In this document: piece after piece, positions 35,251 through 47,198 of the stretch
Position numbering within the stretch: position 1 is the stretch's first letter
Layout of the letters: every line of letters starts with the position of its first letter
Assembly (NCBI RefSeq): GCF_900460345.1
Contig: NZ_UHHW01000002.1
Location: forward strand, 2,108,001 to 2,172,000
Direction of reading: 5' to 3'
DNA length: 64,000 bases
Origin: Trueperella pyogenes
Lineage (GTDB): Bacteria; Actinomycetota; Actinomycetes; Actinomycetales; Actinomycetaceae
Made by a program: the position numbers and the translations under genes
The notes under the pieces: model-generated
Told to the model about the DNA's origin: nothing
Seen by the model: the letters and a program-made list of their open reading frames with translations, nothing else
Databases searched by the model: none

Positions 35251-35358
35251 CCGTCAGTTCTTCGAGGATCCTGTACACCTCGCGACAGTTCTTTTGAATA
35301 TACCGGCTGCCGGTTCATATATGGACCTGGTTCCGCTGAGATTCATGTTTTGTGTCGG
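35251..35358 (+). repeat. 109-bp CCGACA element, copy B
   Basis: Plus-strand copy whose inner 83 bases (35276-35358) are identical to copy A, while the first 25 bases are diverged (CCGTCAGTTCTTCGAGGAT). It starts 9 bp after the stop of the unknown gene. Confidence 0.9.
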
Positions 35359-35387
35359 GTGACGGGGGGAAGAGGAGATCAGGTACT

Positions 35388-36266
35388 TTAACCTGCTTGG
35401 CTCGGTTCTTCCCACAGCGGTTCTGGCCAGTGGCGATAGTTTCGCCGTCGCAGGATTCTGGTCAGCGCATTCTTCGTATTCTCCCAGTCCTCCCATATCT
35501 GCCAGTAACTGAGGCGAGTAACGTCAAAGCCCATTTCTTTCAGGAGGAGATCTCGTTGCCTGTCTCTGGCAAAGGCCTCTTTGCCTGCATGATGCGCTGC
35601 TGAGTCGCATTCAAGTATCCACGAATTGCCCACAAGCATATCTACAAACCAGCCAGGTATCGGCGAAAACTGCTGAACAACCTTGAGACCGCGGCCACGC
35701 AGAAAATGCGCCACGCGGGTTTCGCTACCCGACTGGGAGGTGGTCTGAAATTTCCGCAGACAGCGCGCCCGGCTCTTCGGAATCGTTTTCAACATGCACT
35801 CGACATCAGAAACAGACATCTTCCCTAAGTTCAACGCAGATTCGATCACGACCAGAGCCTCCTCAGGACTGTGAAATCGGGCCACCTGTTCGACAGCCCG
35901 CTTGACGTCCACAACAAGCTCAGTCTTAATCCCATATTCGCGGTGAATTACCGGCTGGATCCGACCATTCGTAACATTGTGGATTTTTCCGGCAATCTTG
36001 CCTGCAGACTCCCAGCTATTCGCTACAAGGTGGATTGTTCTATCTTTCTCAGGTGGCACCCATAGGTCATGAAACTGACACGCGGAAAGACAGCCCAGCC
36101 GAGTGTGGCACATAGCGACCAACTTAATCAACGGGCTCGCGTCTTTCTGGGCGTACCAACCTCGGCTAACATGTACGAGTTCGCCCTTAGCCTGCAGCCC
36201 GGCGATGCGATGCCCGTTCAGGCCAGCCTGCTCCAACTCCGCACGGGAGATCACTCCATTCCACAT
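35388..36266 (-). CDS. DUF559-type nuclease-like protein with AbiEi-like N-terminus
   Basis: Read from ATG 36266 (MWNGVISRAELEQAG); starts up to 36338 are possible and no clear ribosome site decides. The first 60 residues look like a winged-helix antitoxin/regulator domain (SRAELEQAGLNGHRIAGL, VSRGWYA). The C-terminal part has GSETRVAHFLRGRGL, IPGWFVDMLVGNSWILECDS, FARDRQRDLLLKEMGFDVTR and QIWEDW, matching the DUF559/Vsr-like nuclease fold with E, D and E residues at the expected places. The same domain pairing is known from small defence-linked or orphan proteins; function is unproven. AT-richer than neighbours. Confidence 0.72.
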   Translation of the reverse strand: MWNGVISRAELEQAGLNGHRIAGLQAKGELVHVSRGWYAQKDASPLIKLVAMCHTRLGCLSACQFHDLWVPPEKDRTIHLVANSWESAGKIAGKIHNVTNGRIQPVIHREYGIKTELVVDVKRAVEQVARFHSPEEALVVIESALNLGKMSVSDVECMLKTIPKSRARCLRKFQTTSQSGSETRVAHFLRGRGLKVVQQFSPIPGWFVDMLVGNSWILECDSAAHHAGKEAFARDRQRDLLLKEMGFDVTRLSYWQIWEDWENTKNALTRILRRRNYRHWPEPLWEEPSQAG

Positions 36267-36457
36267 ATATCTACAATGACAAAGTGTTCTGCGGCCTGTT
36301 TTTAGAAAGTGGTCAACCGTGGATAACCGACACATCAAGCAGCATGTGGATAACTAAAACTCAGCTATTAAGGCAGTTTGAGGCTCTTTCCTGCGCTGCT
36401 ATCCTCACTCTCCGGCTATATACGCGCTCAAGCTGTTCTGCCTCCACCTACTCGCGT
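36267..36457. other. Gene-free stretch before repeat copy C
   Basis: AT-richer DNA upstream of the DUF559-type gene. It holds GTGGATAAC and GTGGATAACTAAAA motifs (about 36318 and 36348) that resemble DnaA-box variants, too few to argue function. Confidence 0.3.
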
Positions 36458-36566
36458 CCGACATAAAACAGGAATATGAGCTCGGTCAGGCCCATATACG
36501 GATCGGCAGCCGGTATATTCAAAAGAACTGTCGCGAGGTGGGCCAAATCCTCAAAAGAACTGTCGG
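36458..36566 (-). repeat. 109-bp CCGACA element, copy C
   Basis: Full-length minus-strand copy with both CCGACAGTTCTTTTGA-type motifs (36566 downward and 36532 downward) and terminal TGTCGG at 36458. Its first 61 bases equal copy A; the other end is more diverged. It closes the island on the right. Confidence 0.9.
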
Positions 36567-36582
36567 CAAGCAACTAGACAGA

Positions 36583-36705
36583 GGGCGAGTAGGCAGAAAA
36601 CAAGCTGGCAGGCGGGCGAGCAGGCAGAAAACGAGTAGGCAAAAGACAAGTGGGCGGGCGAGCGCTCAGTGCTCTAGCCTATAAGTCAGTGCCCTAGCCT
36701 ACGAG
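36583..36705 (+). repeat. Imperfect tandem repeats upstream of the sugar importer
   Basis: GGGCGAGTAGGCAGAAAAC (36583) recurs as GGGCGAGCAGGCAGAAAAC (36614) and as shorter pieces to 36661. It is followed by a two-unit repeat of TCAGTGCNCTAGCCTA (36666 and 36686). GGAGG before the permease ATG follows directly. Confidence 0.7.
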
Positions 36706-36719
36706 CAGGAGGTGGTCCC

Positions 36720-37703
36720 ATGTCAGCACAAAAAGCCGGCGCTCAGGCCGATAGCCGACCCGGCGCCCAGGCCAGTTGTGCGAGCACGCCCAGTCCGACC
36801 CTCGACGCCGGGCCCCGACCACGCCAAACCGCCCGCAAGCGCAAGGAAATAGCCACCGCATACACCATGCTCATCCCCTCCCTTATCGGGGTGGGCTTCT
36901 TCCTCATGGTGCCCATCGCGTTGGTGATTGCCATCTCCTTCGTCAACTGGAACCTCATCTCCGCACCCACCTTCGTCGGGCTGGACAATTACGAAGCGAT
37001 GTTCGTCTCGCCCGGGTTTTGGAACTCGGTGAAGGTCACCATCATCTTCTCCCTCATCGCGATCCCGGCCGCGATTATGATCGGCCTGCTCATCGCGGTG
37101 GGCCTGAACCGCAAACTCCCCGGCTCTGGGATCTTGCAGATCCTGTACGTCATCCCGTGGGTGGCCGCGCCGCTTTCATTAGGCATTGTGTGGAGCTGGC
37201 TGCTCGCGCCGTCGGGACTGATTAACGAGCTCCTCGGCACGCGCGTGAGCTGGCTGGCCAGTGAGTCCACGGCGCTGCCGGTGGTCGCGTTCGTCTACGT
37301 GTGGCAGAACGTCGGCTATATCTCGCTGTTCTTCCTCGCCGCCCTCCAGTCCATCCCCCGCGACATCTACGAGGCCGCCTCCCTGGACGGTGCCGGACCT
37401 GTCCGCACGCTGTGGTCGATCACGCTGCCGCTGGTTCGCCCCACCACCTTTTTCGTCACGGTCACGTCCTTCATCGCGTCGTTTCAGATTTTCGATCTGG
37501 TCTACGGCCTCACAGACGGTAACCCCGGCTACCCCGGCGGCACGACGGACGTGATCGCGGCTCGCATCTACAACGCAGCTTTCGCTTCGCCCCGGATCGG
37601 CGAGGCGGCGGCCATGGCCGTGTTCTTGATGGTTCTCATCGTGGCGGTCACGGTGATTCAGCAGCGCTACTTCGCCAAGCGCATGACGTACGAAATGAGC
37701 TGA
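36720..37703 (+). CDS. Sugar ABC transporter permease (MalF/UgpA type)
   Basis: This 327-residue protein has a Pro/Thr-rich cytosolic N-terminus (about 40 residues) and six helices. The permease signature EAASLDGAGPVRTLWSITLPLVRP (about residues 220-243, split EAASLDGAGP then LWSITLPLVRP) is the EAA loop that contacts the ATPase. It is the first gene of a permease-permease-binding protein operon; the ATPase is probably shared from elsewhere, as no MsiK-like gene is present here. AGGAGGTGG precedes the ATG. Confidence 0.93.
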   Translation: MSAQKAGAQADSRPGAQASCASTPSPTLDAGPRPRQTARKRKEIATAYTMLIPSLIGVGFFLMVPIALVIAISFVNWNLISAPTFVGLDNYEAMFVSPGFWNSVKVTIIFSLIAIPAAIMIGLLIAVGLNRKLPGSGILQILYVIPWVAAPLSLGIVWSWLLAPSGLINELLGTRVSWLASESTALPVVAFVYVWQNVGYISLFFLAALQSIPRDIYEAASLDGAGPVRTLWSITLPLVRPTTFFVTVTSFIASFQIFDLVYGLTDGNPGYPGGTTDVIAARIYNAAFASPRIGEAAAMAVFLMVLIVAVTVIQQRYFAKRMTYEMS

Positions 37704-37704
37704 C

Positions 37705-38565
37705 ATGACGACGCCGATCAGCAACCGCCCGCGCTACCGCAAGAAGAACTCACTTGCATCGATCCTGCTCACCTACGCCCTGCTCATTTCCGGTGCGCTC
37801 CTGACGGTGCTGCCCCTCGTCTTCTCGATCGCCACCTCTTTGCGCACCGAGCGTGACCTCCTCCAACGCGGCGCGCTCTCCTGGCCTGGAGAGGTGACTC
37901 TGGGGAACTATCTCCGGCTCTTCACCGAGCACGATTTCATCGTCCCGCTCGCGGTCACCATTCAGGTGGTGTTGGTGATGGTTGCCGGCCAGTTTTTCTC
38001 TTCGATCCTCGCGGCCTACGCTTTCGCCCGCCTCGATTTTCCTGGTCGCCAGTTCCTTTTCTGGGCCTACATTTCGACCATGATGATCCCCGCGATTGTC
38101 ACGATGATTCCGCTGTTTACCATGATGAGCCAGTGGGGCCTGCGCAATACGTTTGCGGGCATCGTCGTGCCTTTCATGCTTGGCTCGCCATACGCGATTT
38201 TCTTGCTACGGCAAAGCTTTATGGCCCTCCCGCAAGAAATTCTCGACGCCGCCGAGCTCGACGGGGCAGGCTTTTGGCGGCAGCTGTTCTCGATCGTGTT
38301 ACCCATGAATCGGCCCATCCTCGTGACCCTCTTGCTGGTCACGGTGGTCTCGCAGTGGAACAATTTCCTGTGGCCGTCGATTGTTGCCCCGCGCAGGCAG
38401 TGGAATGTTCTTACGGTTGCGACGGCGGGGCTCCAGTCTCAATACGCCGCGAATTGGACGCTCGTCATGGCCGCCACCACGCTGTCTATCTTGCCGTTAT
38501 TGCTCCTTTTCGTTGCGTTCAATAAGCAGATTGTTCGATCGATTGGGATCTCCTCGTTCAAGTAG
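37705..38565 (+). CDS. Sugar ABC transporter permease (MalG/UgpE type)
   Basis: This 286-residue protein begins one base after the upstream stop. It has six helices and the EAA loop ILDAAELDGAGFWRQLFSIVLPMNRP. FVPLAVTIQVVLVM-type membrane segments and the C-terminal NKQIVRSIGISSFK are usual for MalG-like subunits. It forms the channel with the preceding permease. Confidence 0.93.
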   Translation: MTTPISNRPRYRKKNSLASILLTYALLISGALLTVLPLVFSIATSLRTERDLLQRGALSWPGEVTLGNYLRLFTEHDFIVPLAVTIQVVLVMVAGQFFSSILAAYAFARLDFPGRQFLFWAYISTMMIPAIVTMIPLFTMMSQWGLRNTFAGIVVPFMLGSPYAIFLLRQSFMALPQEILDAAELDGAGFWRQLFSIVLPMNRPILVTLLLVTVVSQWNNFLWPSIVAPRRQWNVLTVATAGLQSQYAANWTLVMAATTLSILPLLLLFVAFNKQIVRSIGISSFK

Positions 38566-38667
38566 CGCAGTTCACTGGTCGAGATATCTCCACCCCCATC
38601 ACAGATGTTTACTTTTCAACTGATAGGGTGTGGCTTGGCGCGCGTGCGCCCCGACCCTAGGAGAGAC

Positions 38668-39993
38668 ATGAAGCGTTCATTCATCACCGCTGCGGCGGCC
38701 TTCGGAACACTCGGGCTACTGCTGAGCGCCTGCTCACCGAGCACCGGCAAGAACACCGCGGCAACCACCGAGTCCGGCGACAAGACTACCGTCACGTTCC
38801 GGCTGTGGGACGACGTCGCCGCCCCGGCTTACCAGGCCTCCTTCAAGGAATTCACGGCAAAGAATCCCAACATCGAGGTCAAGGTCGAGGTTGTGCCCTG
38901 GGGTGATTACTGGACCCAACTACCGCTCGATATTTCCTCCGGCGAGATGGCCGATATCTTCTGGGTCAATTCCTCAAATTTTGCCCTGTATGCGGACAAC
39001 GGCAACCTCATGAACATCACCAAGGAGATTGGGGAGGATCACGAGGAGTGGCAGCAATCGGTCGTTGATCTTTATACCCGTAACAATTCTCTGTGGGGTG
39101 TTCCGCAGATTTGGGATTCGATTGCCCTGTTCTACAACAAGGACATGGTGGAAGCAGCCGGCGTCGACGTCTCGCATCTGAAGTGGGGCGAGGACGACAC
39201 GCTCCTTCCGGCGCTGCAGAAGCTGACGAAAGACGAGCATGGGAACACCGCCGATTCGGCCAACTTCGACGCGCACAATATCAAGATCTACGGCATGAAT
39301 GCGCAGGCCGACCTGCAGGCCATTTACTTGCCGTTCCTCGCCCAAGCAGGAGGCCAATTCCAAAAGGATAACGGCGCCTTCGATTTTGCCTCCGCTGCGG
39401 GCGTGAAGGCCTTTACCTACATTACCGACCTGATCAACAAGTACCACGTAGCCCCCTCGGCCGCCGAGACGAACACCAACGGCGACCTCTCCCGCGAGAA
39501 ATTCATCCGTGGGGAGATGGCGCTCTTCCAATCTGGCCCTTATTCGCTCAAGACCATCGCGGAGAATACGAAGGTCAACTGGGCGCTCGCTAAGCTGATC
39601 GCCGGACCGGAGGGCGCGGTTTCGACCTCGCACGGCGTCGTGGCTGTGGGCAATGAGCAGACGAAGCACCGTGAGGCCACGGTCAAAGTCCTCAAGTGGC
39701 TCGGCACGTCTGAGGGCCAGGCCCCACTCGGGAAGATGGGCGTGTCCTTCCCCGGCGCGGTCGGCGCGCAAGATCACTTCGTGAACTACTGGGCTGAAAA
39801 GGGCGTGGACGTGTCTGTTTTCATCGAATCGGCCACAGGCAAGACCACTCGTTCTCCGTTCGGCCCGGACGTCAATGCCGGCTCGGAGGCCTTGAATCCG
39901 CGTCTTTTGGACGTCTTCTTAGGATCGGTTTCTGTCGAGCAAGGCTTGAAGGAGGCCCAGGCGGCCGGCAATGCTGCGATGAAGCTCGAGTGA
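38668..39993 (+). CDS. Sugar ABC transporter substrate-binding lipoprotein
   Basis: Read from ATG 38668 after GGAGAGAC. The 441-residue product has a lipoprotein signal ending LLLSAC (Cys about residue 23) and the SBP_bac_1 fold: VTFRLWDDVAAPAYQASFKEF, DIFWVNSSNF, WGVPQIWDSIALFYNKDMV, EKFIRGEMALFQSGPYSL. It should capture an oligosaccharide outside the cell for the two permeases. The ligand is not determinable; no glycosidase gene is adjacent. Confidence 0.93.
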   Translation: MKRSFITAAAAFGTLGLLLSACSPSTGKNTAATTESGDKTTVTFRLWDDVAAPAYQASFKEFTAKNPNIEVKVEVVPWGDYWTQLPLDISSGEMADIFWVNSSNFALYADNGNLMNITKEIGEDHEEWQQSVVDLYTRNNSLWGVPQIWDSIALFYNKDMVEAAGVDVSHLKWGEDDTLLPALQKLTKDEHGNTADSANFDAHNIKIYGMNAQADLQAIYLPFLAQAGGQFQKDNGAFDFASAAGVKAFTYITDLINKYHVAPSAAETNTNGDLSREKFIRGEMALFQSGPYSLKTIAENTKVNWALAKLIAGPEGAVSTSHGVVAVGNEQTKHREATVKVLKWLGTSEGQAPLGKMGVSFPGAVGAQDHFVNYWAEKGVDVSVFIESATGKTTRSPFGPDVNAGSEALNPRLLDVFLGSVSVEQGLKEAQAAGNAAMKLE

Positions 39994-40126
39994 CACGGGC
40001 TGTGTGTGACCCCTTTGGCGTTCGCCAGGCCTTTCCCAGCAAATTCCCAGATCCGTCGATTTTTCTCCAGGAATCATTCAGGATCTGATGGGTAAGGTAA
40101 ACCTATCACTGGAAGGACTGGCAAAC

Positions 40127-40879
40127 ATGAGGAGTCGCATCGTCGCGAGCATCAGCGCAATTGCGCTGATGCTCCTTGCTGCGTGTGGGGGCGACGCCGC
40201 CCCGGCGTCGCCGGAAAGCAGCGAGGAAGCGGCGGTGGACCACTGTAGTGACCCGCTGAAGACCAACTCGGCATCCATCAATGCTCGTGAGCTGGCCTTT
40301 TGCCAGGCTGAGGCGTTGGGCAGGCTCGCCGGCTATGTGCAGGAAGAAACTGTGGATGGCCACCTGGTGAAGCGCTCACGGGCGAACATACGCCCGCTTG
40401 CGCTAGAGATCGAATCTTTTTCAACGAAAGGGGCGCCGGCCGGACGCGTCATCCTCATCAAAGGCAACACCTTCGTGCAACGCGAGGATAGCTGGGTGCA
40501 GGCCACAGCAGACTCTTCCGATGAGACGCTCGCCTACCAAGCCACGCTTCCCGCGCGCTACGAAGCGCTCCTCAATCCGCACATGCGGGCTGCCCGAACG
40601 GATCCCACCTTCGAGTACACGGTCACGGGCACAACCGTTATCAATAACATGCCCGTCAAAGTCCTCACACTCACGGTTGCGGATGACTCCGACTCCTTCG
40701 TCTCCACGCTTTTCATTCGCGAGGACTACGTGGTGCTTCGCTCAGAGTCTGTCTACACGGTAGCTGGCAAAAAGAGCACACGGGCGGCTGTACTCACCGC
40801 GGTCAACGAGCCGCAAGACATCATCAATCCGCGTTTTGAAGACGACGAACACCGCTCGGACATCTCACAGCTGAGCTAG
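40127..40879 (+). CDS. Putative lipoprotein (LppX/LprG-like fold possible)
   Basis: Read from ATG 40127 with GGAAGGA upstream. The 250-residue product has a signal peptide with lipobox LLAAC (Cys about residue 20). The mature part has HCSDPLKTNS, a Cys pair and a long alternating beta pattern (GRVILIKGNTFVQREDSWVQA, FEYTVTGTTVINNMPVKVLTL), which recalls the LppX/LprG lipid-carrier fold, but I cannot confirm it. A weak iron-box-like sequence lies just upstream (listed under rejected items). Confidence 0.7.
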   Translation: MRSRIVASISAIALMLLAACGGDAAPASPESSEEAAVDHCSDPLKTNSASINARELAFCQAEALGRLAGYVQEETVDGHLVKRSRANIRPLALEIESFSTKGAPAGRVILIKGNTFVQREDSWVQATADSSDETLAYQATLPARYEALLNPHMRAARTDPTFEYTVTGTTVINNMPVKVLTLTVADDSDSFVSTLFIREDYVVLRSESVYTVAGKKSTRAAVLTAVNEPQDIINPRFEDDEHRSDISQLS

Positions 40880-40901
40880 CCAACCGCACAGCCGCTATGC
40901 G

Positions 40902-41468
40902 CTAGCGGGCGGCTTTAAGAAAAGCGACGAGGCCGCGAGCGCCGCGGTCCACCACATCATAGGTTTCGTGAAAGTCCTCTTCCGAGCCGTACCAGGGATC
41001 GGGAACATCGTAGCTGCCGCCAGACTGGTAAAGGTTGGCAGACTGTGAGCGTCTAGCCGAGTCCTCCTCGAGCACACCCCCTGGGCCAAAAACACCGCCG
41101 GAGGCCACGTCCGTGGTGCCATCGAACTCCCGCCACAGGTGGACTTTTTCCAGCGGCTGACCGAGACGAGCGAGCATCGGGCGAAGCGCGCGGGCATGCC
41201 CGGTCGTCATGACGAGGATGAGGTCGGCTACGCGCAGCTCGTCGTCGGTAGCGCGGTGCGCGTCGTGCCGGGGCAGCTCGTGCCCGTGCTCGCACAGCAC
41301 CCGCGCGGCGCGTCGGTCTATGGGGTTGCCGCTCTCCTCCGCGGAAACACCAGCCGAGCTAACGACGACGTCGTCAATCCCCTCCTGCGCGAGCCGATCG
41401 CGCAGCACAATCTCGCCCATGGGGGAACGGCAGATGTTTCCCGTGCACACTACCAGTACGTGATACAT
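40902..41468 (-). CDS. Low-molecular-weight protein-tyrosine phosphatase
   Basis: This 188-residue protein has the N-terminal phosphate loop VCTGNICRSP (Cys about residue 8, Arg 14) and the DPW segment (YDVPDPWYGSEEDF) giving the general-acid Asp, as in secreted-type PtpA phosphatases. It is somewhat longer than usual (about 155). It lies 120 bp beyond nrdF on the same strand. Confidence 0.92.
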   Translation of the reverse strand: MYHVLVVCTGNICRSPMGEIVLRDRLAQEGIDDVVVSSAGVSAEESGNPIDRRAARVLCEHGHELPRHDAHRATDDELRVADLILVMTTGHARALRPMLARLGQPLEKVHLWREFDGTTDVASGGVFGPGGVLEEDSARRSQSANLYQSGGSYDVPDPWYGSEEDFHETYDVVDRGARGLVAFLKAAR

Positions 41469-41588
41469 GCCTTTAGCCTACATGGGAAGCCCTGCTGCAC
41501 GGCACCCGCCACGTTGGCGAGCTGTGCGTCATATGGTCTTGAGTGTTCATCGTCCCCAAGAGCATTTCACACCGGGTAAAACTCCCGC

Positions 41589-43865
<2,277 letters not shown>

Positions 43866-43870
43866 AGGAC

Positions 43871-44338
43871 ATGTATACCACCTATCTTTCACCCATAGGC
43901 CGCTTGATTATCCACGACGACGGCGTCCTGCGCGGCCTGTGGACGGAAGACAACGCGCCGAGCGTCGTCAGCACGCGCCCGGCCACCGGCCCGGTCGCTG
44001 CCTGGCTTGACGCCTATTTCGCCGGGGAGAACCCGCAGGTGACTTTTCCCGTCGAGCCGGAGGGCACCGAGTTCCAGCAGGCCGTGTGGGAGGCCCTGCG
44101 CGACATCCCATACGGGCAGACCCGCACGTACGGGCAGCTGGCCACCGCCGTCGGCAAGAGTCTGGCCCGCTCCACGTCAGCCCGCGCGATTGGCGCGGCA
44201 TTGAGCAAAAATCCAATCCTGATCGTCGTGCCGTGCCACCGCGTCGTCGGGGCAGACGGGACGCTGACCGGATACGCAGGCGGGCTCGAGCGCAAGAGAG
44301 CGCTGCTCACCCTCGAAAACGCCCCCTTACGCTCGTAG
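43871..44338 (+). CDS. ogt: Methylated-DNA--protein-cysteine methyltransferase
   Basis: Read from ATG 43871, with AGAGGAC just upstream. The 155-residue protein has the DNA-binding helix segment FQQAVWEALRDIPYGQTRTYGQLA, ARSTSARAIGAALSKNP, and the active-site IVVPCHRVVG with the alkyl-accepting Cys near residue 120. It repairs O6-alkylguanine. It shares an operon with the upstream membrane protein and converges with nrdE. Confidence 0.95.
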   Translation: MYTTYLSPIGRLIIHDDGVLRGLWTEDNAPSVVSTRPATGPVAAWLDAYFAGENPQVTFPVEPEGTEFQQAVWEALRDIPYGQTRTYGQLATAVGKSLARSTSARAIGAALSKNPILIVVPCHRVVGADGTLTGYAGGLERKRALLTLENAPLRS

Positions 44339-44348
44339 CCCGCTACGC

Positions 44349-46496
44349 TTAGAGCATGCAGGACACGCAGCCCTCGACTTCCGTGCCCTCCAGAGCCGCC
44401 TGGCGAATGCGCATGTAGTAGAGGGTCTTGATGCCCTTGCGCCAGGCGTATATGTAATTGCGGTTCACATCCCGAGTAGTGACGGTGTCCGGGTAGAACA
44501 GCGTCAGCGACAGGCCCTGATCCACGTGCTGGGTGGCCACGGCGTAGGTGTCGATAATCTTCTCCGGCCCAATCTCGTAGGCGTCCTGGAAGTATTCGAG
44601 ATTGTCGTTATCCATGTACGCAGCCGGATAGTAGACGCGGCCAAGCTTGCCTTCTTTGCGGATCTCGATCTTCGACACGATCGGGTGGATCGACGACGTC
44701 GAGTTGTTGATGTAGGAGATCGATCCGGTCGGCGGAATAGCCTGCAGGTTCTGGTTGTACATGCCGTACTTGGCGACGTCGTCCTTGAGCTGCTTCCAAT
44801 CCTCCTGTGTGGGGATAGGTGTGTTGGCGAAGAGCTCCCTGACCCTATCGTGCTGTGGTACCCACTCCTGGTCGATGTACTTGTCGAAATAGGTGCCGTT
44901 GGCGTAGTCGGAGTTTTCGAAGTTGTGGAAGGAGCTGCCGCGCTCCCTGGCGAGTTCCATAGAAGCCCGAATGGCGTGGTAGGTCACGGTATAGAAATAG
45001 ATGTTCGTGAAATCCAACGCCTCGGGTGAACCGTAATAGATGCGTTCGCGGCCGAGGTAGCCGTGCAGGTTCATCTGACCCAGCCCAATCGCATGCGACA
45101 TATCATTGCCGCGCTTGACGGAGGGGACTGACTCGATATTCGTCTGATCCGAGACCGCAGTCAACGCGCGGATCGCGGTGCGAATTGTGTGCCCAAAGTC
45201 TGGAGAATCCATCGTCTTGGCGATGTTGAGCGAACCGAGGTTGCACGAAATATCCTTGCCCACATGCGCATAGGAGAGATCCATGTTGTAGGTGGAAGGC
45301 TCCGACACCTGCAAAATCTCCGAGCACAGGTTCGACATCGTGATGCGCCCCTCAATCGGGTTGGCGCGATTGACCGTGTCCTCAAAGACGATGTACGGAT
45401 AGCCGGACTCGAACTGGATCTCCGCCAACGTCTGGAAGAACGTGCGCGCGTTGATCTTCGTCTTGCGGATCCGCTTGTCGTCAACCATCTCGTGGTACTT
45501 CTCAGTCACCGAGATGTCGGAGAACGGCACGCCGTAGACGCGCTCGACGTCGTAGGGAGAGAACAGGTACATGTCCTGGTTGTGCTTGGCCAACTCGAAG
45601 GTGATGTCCGGGATGACGACGCCGAGGGAGAGGGTCTTGATGCGGATCTTTTCGTCAGCGTTTTCGCGCTTGGTGTCGAGGAAGCGCATGATGTCGGGAT
45701 GGTGGGCGTGCAGATAGGCGGCACCGGCGCCCTGGCGCGCGCCCAACTGGTTGGCATACGAGAAAGAGTCCTCCAGCAGCTTCATCACCGGGTTCACGCC
45801 AGAAGACTGATTCTGGATCTTCTTGATCGGGGCACCCAGTTCGCGCAAGTTCGTCAAGTTCAAGGCGACACCGCCACCCCGCTTGGAGAGCTGAAGGGCA
45901 GAGTTGATAGCGCGGGCAATGGACTCCATGTTGTCTTCCACGCGCAGGAGGAAACAGGAGACAAGTTCGCCACGGGCCACCTTGCCGGCGTTGAGGAAGG
46001 TGGGGGTAGCCGGTTGGAAACGGCCGGTGATGATCTCCTCCATGAGGTCCATCGCCATCTGCTCATCGCCCTGGGCGAGGAAGAGGGAGACCATGCAGAC
46101 GCGGTCTTCAAAACGCTCAAGATAGCGAGTGCCGTCGAAGGTCTTCAGCGTGTAGGAGGTGTAGTACTTGAATGCACCGAGGAAGGTGGGGAAGCGGAAC
46201 TTGTGGGCGTAGCACGCCTTGAACAGGGCCTTAATGAAGTCAAAATCGTACTGTTTGAGGACGGCGTCGTCGTAATAGCCCTCGTCCACGAGGTACTTGA
46301 GTTTCTCTTCCAGGTCGTGGAAGTAGACCGTGTTCTTGTTGACATGCTGGAGGAAGTACTGGAGTGCAGCCTGCCTGTCGGCGTCGAACTGAATCTTGCC
46401 GTCGGCGTCGTAAAGATTGAGCTGAGCGTTGAGGGCATGGTAGTCCAGCGCCGGGTCGAGGTTCTCCTCGCCCGTGTCCGTCAAAGTTGTTTCCAA
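44349..46496 (-). CDS. nrdE: Class Ib ribonucleotide reductase alpha subunit
   Basis: This 715-residue protein has the class Ib features: no ATP-cone, [18 protein letters not shown] at the start, [26 protein letters not shown] with the active-site Cys, the finger-loop Cys region, and the C-terminal [10 protein letters not shown] that is re-reduced by NrdH. It overlaps nrdI by 16 bp. It converts NDPs to dNDPs in air. It belongs to the nrdHIE operon. Confidence 0.97.
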   Translation of the reverse strand: METTLTDTGEENLDPALDYHALNAQLNLYDADGKIQFDADRQAALQYFLQHVNKNTVYFHDLEEKLKYLVDEGYYDDAVLKQYDFDFIKALFKACYAHKFRFPTFLGAFKYYTSYTLKTFDGTRYLERFEDRVCMVSLFLAQGDEQMAMDLMEEIITGRFQPATPTFLNAGKVARGELVSCFLLRVEDNMESIARAINSALQLSKRGGGVALNLTNLRELGAPIKKIQNQSSGVNPVMKLLEDSFSYANQLGARQGAGAAYLHAHHPDIMRFLDTKRENADEKIRIKTLSLGVVIPDITFELAKHNQDMYLFSPYDVERVYGVPFSDISVTEKYHEMVDDKRIRKTKINARTFFQTLAEIQFESGYPYIVFEDTVNRANPIEGRITMSNLCSEILQVSEPSTYNMDLSYAHVGKDISCNLGSLNIAKTMDSPDFGHTIRTAIRALTAVSDQTNIESVPSVKRGNDMSHAIGLGQMNLHGYLGRERIYYGSPEALDFTNIYFYTVTYHAIRASMELARERGSSFHNFENSDYANGTYFDKYIDQEWVPQHDRVRELFANTPIPTQEDWKQLKDDVAKYGMYNQNLQAIPPTGSISYINNSTSSIHPIVSKIEIRKEGKLGRVYYPAAYMDNDNLEYFQDAYEIGPEKIIDTYAVATQHVDQGLSLTLFYPDTVTTRDVNRNYIYAWRKGIKTLYYMRIRQAALEGTEVEGCVSCML

Positions 46497-46882
46497 AATT
46501 TTTCCAATCCTTCGCGAACGACCTCGACATCTCTGGGAGTGCCGAGCAGTTCAAACCGGTACATATGAGGAACTTTCGTTTTCGCGGAAATGATGTCTCC
46601 CGCGAGGCAGTAGGCCTTGCCAAAGTTCGTGTTGCCCGAGGAGATGACTCCCCGAATGAGTGCGCGGTTACCCTCATCGTTGAGAAATCTGATGACTTGC
46701 TTGGGAACCGCACCTTTCGTGTTACCGCCGCCGTAGGTGGGGGTAATGAGGACGTACTCCTGATTCACGCGGAGGAATTCGTCTGTGCCTCGCAACGGAA
46801 TGCGTTCGGCGGAAAAGCCGAGCTTGTCCACAAAACGCTTCGTGTTATTTGTCGCGGAGGAAAAGTAGACGATGTGAACCAT
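46481..46882 (-). CDS. nrdI: Flavodoxin-like NrdI protein
   Basis: Read from ATG 46882 ([18 protein letters not shown]), 29 bp after nrdH. The 133-residue protein has the FMN-binding [10 protein letters not shown] loop, LITPTYGGG and ISSGNTNFG of NrdI. It supplies the oxidant for metal-radical assembly in NrdF. It overlaps nrdE. Confidence 0.95.
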   Translation of the reverse strand: MVHIVYFSSATNNTKRFVDKLGFSAERIPLRGTDEFLRVNQEYVLITPTYGGGNTKGAVPKQVIRFLNDEGNRALIRGVISSGNTNFGKAYCLAGDIISAKTKVPHMYRFELLGTPRDVEVVREGLEKFWKQL

Positions 46883-46911
46883 CGGATATCCCTGGGTGCG
46901 CACCCGGAAAG

Positions 46912-47160
46912 CTAGGCCGAGATCTCTACCGCTAGATCGGCAGCGAGAGCCTTGATCTTGTCCGGACGGTAGCCCGACCAGTGCTCGCCGTCGACGAAAA
47001 TGACGGGCGCCTGCTGGTAGCCCAAGGCCTTCACGGTCGCCAGGGCATCAGCGTCCTCAAGGAGGTCGACTTCGGTGAATTCCAGGCCGTGCTTTTTCAA
47101 GGCGCGCTTCGTGGCGGTGCACTGCACACACGAGGGCTTCGTATAGACGGTAATCGCCAT
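46912..47160 (-). CDS. nrdH: Glutaredoxin-like NrdH protein
   Basis: Read from ATG 47160 (MAITVYTKP) after AGGAG. The 82-residue protein has the redox motif CVQC (about residues 11-14), the [10 protein letters not shown] stretch of NrdH and [11 protein letters not shown]. It reduces NrdE. It is the first gene of nrdHIE, behind a promoter flanked by NrdR boxes. Confidence 0.95.
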   Translation of the reverse strand: MAITVYTKPSCVQCTATKRALKKHGLEFTEVDLLEDADALATVKALGYQQAPVIFVDGEHWSGYRPDKIKALAADLAVEISA

Positions 47161-47198
47161 CGTTTTAACTCCTAGCTGGTTTTCGGATACGGGATCTA

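Noticed and set aside
34025-36566. CRISPR array or integron attC sites
   Set aside because: Repeat copies are far apart, in both orientations and with genes between; no cas genes, no RYYYAAC/GTTRRRY core sites and no integron integrase are visible.
40088-40106. Second possible iron box ATGGGTAAGGTAAACCTAT before the lipoprotein gene
   Set aside because: Only 13 of 19 positions match the DtxR consensus and the outer bases are poor; the central AGGT-AA-ACCT may be chance. Not called.
40890-40916. Terminator hairpin AGCCGC...GCGGCT between the lipoprotein and phosphatase genes
   Set aside because: The stem is only 6 bp with a long loop and overlaps the end of the phosphatase gene; too weak to call.
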